From positions 2,471-11,815 of the forward strand of contig JAAFHD010000075.1 of assembly GCA_013298245.1 (NCBI GenBank): a stretch of 9,345 nt of DNA. Direction: 5' to 3'. Positions 6,164-9,345 of the stretch are shown here, piece after piece. The notes beneath the pieces are model-generated. The model searched no databases. It saw only the letters and a list, made by a program, of their open reading frames with translations, and was not told the DNA's origin. Source of the DNA: Alphaproteobacteria bacterium. GTDB taxonomy: Bacteria > Pseudomonadota > Alphaproteobacteria > Acetobacterales > Acetobacteraceae. Each line of letters starts with the position of its first letter. The first letter of the stretch is position 1. The position numbers and the translations under genes are program-made.

Positions 6164-7567
6164 GTGTCCATACCAAATGACGCGCAGGCGGGAAATCAGA
6201 TGTGGGGCGGGCGTTATGCCGAAGGCCCGTCTGCGATCATGCGCGAGATCAATGCGTCCATCGGGTTTGATCGGAAAATGTGGCGCCAGGATATTCGTGG
6301 CAGCCTGGCGCATGCGCGGATGCTGGCGCAGGTCGGCGTGATTTCGGGCGATGACCTGGCGGCGATCGAGCGCGGTATGGAGCAGATCGGCACCGATATC
6401 GCCGCCGGGAAATTTCCCTTTGACGAGACGCTGGAGGATATCCACCTCAACATCGAGGCGCGGCTGACGGAACGTGTGGGTGAGGCCGGCAAGCGGCTGC
6501 ACACCGGGCGGTCGCGCAATGACCAGGTGGCGACGGATTTTCGGTTGTGGGTGCGCGATGCGGCGGATGGGCTGATCGCGCAGATCGAAGACTGCATGCG
6601 CGCCTTTCTGGGCGTGGCGGATGAACATACCGGCACGTTGATGCCTGGCTTCACGCATATGCAGCCGGCGCAGCCGACGACGCTTGGGCACCACATGCTG
6701 GCCTATCTGGAAATGCTCTCGCGCGATCTGGGCCGCATGCGCGACGCGCGCGCGCGGATGAATGAATGCCCGCTGGGTGCGGCGGCGCTGTGCGGCACGG
6801 GCTTCCCGATCGACCGGCATGCGACGGCCACGGCGCTGGGTTTCGATGGCCCGACGCGCAACAGCCTCGACAGTGTGGCGTCGCGTGATTTCGCGCTGGA
6901 ATTTTTGGCGGCCACTGCGATCTGCGCGACGCATCTATCGCGCTTCGCGGAGGAAATGGTGCTCTGGACCAGCCCCGCCTATGGCTTCGTGCGGCTGGGC
7001 GATGGGCTGACCACTGGCAGCTCCATCATGCCGCAGAAGCGCAACCCTGATGCGGCCGAACTGGTGCGCGGCAAGACGGGGCGCATCAACGGCGCGCTGA
7101 TCGGCCTGCTGACGGTGATGAAGGGCCTGGCGCTGACCTACGCAAAGGACATGCAGGAGGACAAGGAAGGCGTGTTCGACGCCGCCGCCAGCCTGTCCCT
7201 GTGCCTGGCCGCCACCGCCGCGATGCTGCGCGACATGCAGCCCGACATCGCGCGCATGGCGGCAGCCGCCGGCGCCGGTTTTTCCACCGCGACCGACCTG
7301 GCCGACTGGCTGGTGCGTGAGTTGCACCTGCCCTTCCGCGACGCGCATCATGTGACCGGAAAACTGGTCGCGAAGGCGGAGAGCATGAAGGTCGATCTCT
7401 CAGGGCTGACCATCACCGAAATGCAGGCGGTGGAACCGCGCATCACCACCGCCGTGTTCGGCGTGCTGACACCGGCGGCGAGTGTGGCGTCGCGCAACAG
7501 CTATGGCGGCACCGCGCCGGCCAATGTCGCGGCGATGGTGAAGCTGTGGCGCGAGAAGCTGGCATGA
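6164..7567 (+). CDS. argH: Argininosuccinate lyase
   Basis: This 467-aa cytosolic enzyme splits argininosuccinate to arginine and fumarate, the last step of arginine biosynthesis. Family motifs are in order: [11 protein letters not shown] near the N-terminus, [13 protein letters not shown] (from H113), [13 protein letters not shown] with the catalytic His at 165, [11 protein letters not shown], and the fumarase/aspartase signature [11 protein letters not shown] (285-295) with the mobile-loop Ser. The length equals that of other ArgH proteins. The start is uncertain. GTG 6164 leaves the NQMWGGR lead-in seen in alphaproteobacterial homologues and is preferred; ATG 6200 would start right at MWGGR, and GTG 6146 would overlap tlpA. 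An AGAGG lies 10 nt before 6164. The gene is divergent from tlpA and overlaps the next lipoprotein gene by 4 nt. All key residues are present, so it should be functional. Confidence 0.96.
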   Translation: MSIPNDAQAGNQMWGGRYAEGPSAIMREINASIGFDRKMWRQDIRGSLAHARMLAQVGVISGDDLAAIERGMEQIGTDIAAGKFPFDETLEDIHLNIEARLTERVGEAGKRLHTGRSRNDQVATDFRLWVRDAADGLIAQIEDCMRAFLGVADEHTGTLMPGFTHMQPAQPTTLGHHMLAYLEMLSRDLGRMRDARARMNECPLGAAALCGTGFPIDRHATATALGFDGPTRNSLDSVASRDFALEFLAATAICATHLSRFAEEMVLWTSPAYGFVRLGDGLTTGSSIMPQKRNPDAAELVRGKTGRINGALIGLLTVMKGLALTYAKDMQEDKEGVFDAAASLSLCLAATAAMLRDMQPDIARMAAAAGAGFSTATDLADWLVRELHLPFRDAHHVTGKLVAKAESMKVDLSGLTITEMQAVEPRITTAVFGVLTPAASVASRNSYGGTAPANVAAMVKLWREKLA

Positions 7568-7689
7568 TGCGCGCGGCCACGCTGTTGCTGGCGCTGGGCC
7601 TGCTGGTGGCCTGCGGCAAGGTGGGCGCGCCGCGCCCGCCAGGGCCCCCCGACCAGGTGACCTTCCCGCGCGTCTATCCCGCGCGCTGA
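7564..7689 (+). CDS. Tiny LptM/YifL-like lipoprotein
   Basis: The 41-aa product is [20 protein letters not shown] followed by a proline-rich tail ([21 protein letters not shown]). It has a lipoprotein signal with lipobox LVAC, so Cys17 (Cys16 if the second ATG is used) would be lipidated after cleavage. The CGKxGxPxPPG pattern is that of the short lipoproteins found next to argH/lysA and of enterobacterial YifL (LptM), which assists maturation of the LptD outer-membrane LPS translocon. Whether the alphaproteobacterial form does the same is inference. The first ATG overlaps the argH stop by 4 nt (ATGA), so translation is probably coupled to argH. The usual next gene, lysA, is absent; a Bug gene follows after 33 nt. 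Confidence 0.82.
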   Translation: MMRAATLLLALGLLVACGKVGAPRPPGPPDQVTFPRVYPAR

Positions 7690-7711
7690 ACGCGCAACCC
7701 ATCCCCCAGCC

Positions 7712-7715
7712 GGAG
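7712..7715 (+). promoter_or_regulatory. Ribosome binding site of the third Bug gene
   Basis: GGAG lies 7 nt before ATG 7723 in the 33-nt gap after the lipoprotein gene. No separate promoter or terminator was seen in that gap, so transcription may continue from argH. Confidence 0.5.
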
Positions 7716-7722
7716 CACGCCC

Positions 7723-8697
7723 ATGCAGACCACCCGCCGCACCGCATTGCTGGCCGCGCTGGCCTCGCCCGCCTTGGCGCAGGAAGCCTGGCCCACGCGC
7801 GACCTGCGGCTGGTGGTGCCGTTCCCACCGGGCGGCACGACGGATGTTGTGGCACGCCTGTTGGCGGCCGACATGGGCGCACGGCTAGGTCGCACGGTGG
7901 TGGTCGACAATGTCGCGGGTGCCGGGGGCATGATCGGCGCGCAACGCTTCGTGCGTGAGGGCAATGACCATTCCATGTTCCTCAGCCAGATCGCGACGCA
8001 TGCCATCGTGCCCGCGTTGCAACGCGCGCCTGGCTATGACCCGGAGCGCGATTTCCGCCCCATCTCCCTGGTCGTGACGGTGCCCAATGTGTGGCTGGGC
8101 AATGCCGCGCGCATGGGCACGCGTGACGCGCGCGAATACATGCGGCGTCTGCGCGCGGGCGCGGCTGGCCGTCCCTTTGGCAGTGCGGGCAACGGCACAT
8201 CCACCCACCTGACCGGCGAACTGATCAGCCAGCTGGCGGGGTTGCGCATGCAGCACATTCCCTTCCGCGGTGCTGCCCCCGCGATGACCGCGCTGATCGC
8301 CGGCGATACCGACGTGCTGATGGACAACCTGCCGACCGCCCTGCCGCAGGTGCGCGGCGGTTCGGTGATCGCCCTCGCCGTCACGTCACGCCAGCGCGTG
8401 CCGGAACTGCCGGATGTGCCGGCGCTGTCGGAATTCGGCGCCGAATTCGGGCTGCAGGATTTCGAGAGCGTGGCGTGGTTCGGTCTGTCCGCCCATGCCA
8501 GCATTTCGGATGCCAACCTCGCACGGCTGGTGGGTGCGGCCGAGGCATCGCTGGCCGATGCGGGCATTCGCCGCCAATTGGCCGAACGCGGCACCACGCC
8601 GGCAGGCGGCGGCCCCGCCGCCTATGGCACGCTGATCCGCGCGGAGCGCGAGCGCTGGGCGCGCGTGGTGCGCGAAGGCAACATCCAGGCCGACTGA
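7723..8697 (+). CDS. Bug-family (TctC-like) periplasmic solute receptor, third and divergent copy
   Basis: The 324-aa product has the signal MQTTRRTALLAALASPALAQ (TRRTALL is Tat-like) followed by WPTRDLRLVVPFPPGGTTD, the standard Bug pocket motif ending about residue 41. It then has VVDNVAGAGGMIGAQRFVR, close to the usual GAGGxxG form and unlike the five-glycine run of the other two copies. FGSAGNGTSTHLTGELI, HIPFRGAAPAMTALIAGDTD and VLMDNLPTALPQV are canonical family blocks, and Asp residues in GDTDVLMDN fit the hinge region. It is clearly not part of the tandem duplication. It is 33 nt after the argH-linked lipoprotein gene and 59 nt before a Gfo/Idh/MocA oxidoreductase. That pairing suggests uptake and oxidation of the same, unknown, organic compound. 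No TctA/TctB is in view. Confidence 0.94.
   Translation: MQTTRRTALLAALASPALAQEAWPTRDLRLVVPFPPGGTTDVVARLLAADMGARLGRTVVVDNVAGAGGMIGAQRFVREGNDHSMFLSQIATHAIVPALQRAPGYDPERDFRPISLVVTVPNVWLGNAARMGTRDAREYMRRLRAGAAGRPFGSAGNGTSTHLTGELISQLAGLRMQHIPFRGAAPAMTALIAGDTDVLMDNLPTALPQVRGGSVIALAVTSRQRVPELPDVPALSEFGAEFGLQDFESVAWFGLSAHASISDANLARLVGAAEASLADAGIRRQLAERGTTPAGGGPAAYGTLIRAERERWARVVREGNIQAD
8431..8448. repeat. 18-bp perfect palindrome inside the third Bug gene
   Basis: GAATTCGGCGCCGAATTC reads the same on both strands and encodes EFGAEF in the Bug protein (SEFGAEFG). It contains two EcoRI sites around a central GGCGCC. It may be a chance product of a repeated Glu-Phe-Gly codon pattern. Confidence 0.6.
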
Positions 8698-8743
8698 CGA
8701 TGGACGCAGCGCCCCACCAGCGATAGGTGCGTGCGCAGACCGC

Positions 8744-8749
8744 GAAGGA
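8744..8749 (+). promoter_or_regulatory. Ribosome binding site deciding the oxidoreductase start
   Basis: GAAGGA lies 7 nt before ATG 8757 but only 1 nt before the in-frame ATG 8751, which favours the downstream start. Confidence 0.55.
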
Positions 8750-8756
8750 CATGCGC

Positions 8757-9345
8757 ATGTTGAACACCGCCATTGTCGGCATGGGCGCCTGGGGGCGCGT
8801 GCTGGTGAATTCCGTGCAGGGCAAGAATGGCGCGCCGTTGCGCTTCGTTGCCGGCACCACCGGCACCTTGGACAAGGCGCGTGACTACGCGGCCGAAAAG
8901 GGTATCAGGCTATTGCCCGATTTCGCCGCCGTGTTGGCGGACCCGGAGGTGCAGGCCGTGGCGCTGGCGTCTCCGCATTCCATGCACGCGGAGCAGGTGA
9001 TCGCGGCCGCGCGCGCCGGCAAGCATGTGTTTGTCGAAAAGCCCTTCACGCTGACCAAGGCCAGCGCGGAAGCCGCCGTCGCCGCGTGCCGCGAAGCCGG
9101 CGTGGTGATGGCGCTGGGCCATAACCGCCGCTTCCTGCCTGCGGTGGCCGAAATGAAGGCGATGCTAGCCGATGGCCGCATCGGTACATTGCTGCATGTG
9201 GAAGGCCAGTTCAGCGGCCCAGGTGCGCGCGTCTACAAGCCCGGCATGTGGCGCGCGGACCGCGCCGAAAGCCCGCTGGGCGGCATGGGCGGCATGGGCA
9301 TCCACATGGTGGACATGATCATCAACCTGGCCGGCCGCTTCCGCG
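8757..9345 (+). CDS. Gfo/Idh/MocA-family NAD(P)-dependent oxidoreductase, N-terminal part (runs off right edge)
   Basis: 196 codons are visible. The Rossmann motif AIVGMGAWG (G8, G10, G13) opens the protein. ASPHSMHAEQVIAAARAGKH leads to the diagnostic VEKPF (EKP at 94-96, with the conserved Lys) and GHNRRFLPAV. The start of the C-terminal substrate domain has GGMGGMGIHMVDMI, with H183 and D186 in the position of the family's catalytic GxHxxD. Members oxidise or reduce sugars, inositols and related polyols using NAD(P)H; the substrate here is unknown and may depend on missing C-terminal residues. ATG 8757 is chosen over ATG 8751 because GAAGGA (8744-8749) is 7 nt from the former and only 1 nt from the latter. 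It follows the Bug gene by 59 nt on the same strand. Confidence 0.92.
   Translation, partial: MLNTAIVGMGAWGRVLVNSVQGKNGAPLRFVAGTTGTLDKARDYAAEKGIRLLPDFAAVLADPEVQAVALASPHSMHAEQVIAAARAGKHVFVEKPFTLTKASAEAAVAACREAGVVMALGHNRRFLPAVAEMKAMLADGRIGTLLHVEGQFSGPGARVYKPGMWRADRAESPLGGMGGMGIHMVDMIINLAGRFR

Noticed and set aside
8700..8726. Eight-codon mini-ORF (MDAAPHQR) between the Bug gene and the oxidoreductase
   Set aside because: It has no ribosome binding site and no residue pattern of a leader peptide (no run of regulatory codons) and no attenuator hairpin was seen.
9277..9300. Direct repeat GGCGGCATG as a possible tandem repeat element
   Set aside because: It codes for the Gly-rich GGMGGMGIH segment expected at this position of Gfo/Idh/MocA proteins.
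1..9345. tRNA, rRNA, CRISPR array, insertion sequence or defence island
   Set aside because: I saw no cloverleaf-like sequence, spaced direct repeats, transposase motifs or nuclease/toxin genes on either strand.

Overview
The window is a GC-rich, gene-dense stretch with TGATG/ATGA stop-start overlaps, many Bug-type solute receptors and spirilloxanthin-type carotenoid genes. It looks alphaproteobacterial, and an aerobic anoxygenic phototroph of the Acetobacteraceae/Rhodospirillales kind is my best guess. This is inferred from gene content and protein style. The ArgH N-terminus (NQMWGGR, NASIGFD) and the argH-small lipoprotein order are typically alphaproteobacterial.

Layout. (1) Positions 1-2583, minus strand: crtD, crtC and the start of a YqaA/DedA-like membrane protein lie head to tail. 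The crt genes overlap by one base, and yqaA starts 6 nt after crtC. A textbook PpsR/CrtJ operator (TGTC-N10-GACA) sits just upstream of crtD, so this is probably a redox/light-controlled piece of a photosynthesis gene cluster. (2) Positions 2657-6158, minus strand: a compact run of tlpA-like thioredoxin, secreted aspzincin (M35-like) metallopeptidase, two tandem paralogous Bug receptors and a small gamma-glutamylcyclotransferase-fold protein. The last three are coupled by 4-nt stop/start overlaps. (3) Positions 6164-9345, plus strand, divergent from tlpA: argH, a tiny LptM/YifL-like lipoprotein, a third and more distant Bug receptor, and the N-terminal part of a Gfo/Idh/MocA oxidoreductase running off the right edge.

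How they work together. CrtC and CrtD carry out hydration and 3,4-desaturation of acyclic carotenoids. ArgH performs the last step of arginine synthesis. The Bug proteins should bind small organic acids or similar solutes in the periplasm, but no TctA/TctB membrane partners are in view, so they are orphans here. TlpA, the peptidase and two Bug proteins are all exported, which makes the minus-strand run largely a periplasmic set.

I see no tRNA, rRNA, CRISPR array, insertion sequence, phage or defence system, and no intergenic gap longer than about 75 bases. The strongest non-routine signals are the PpsR operator, the Bug duplication inside a translationally coupled cassette, the bacterial aspzincin, and the replacement of the usual gene after argH-lipoprotein by a Bug gene.
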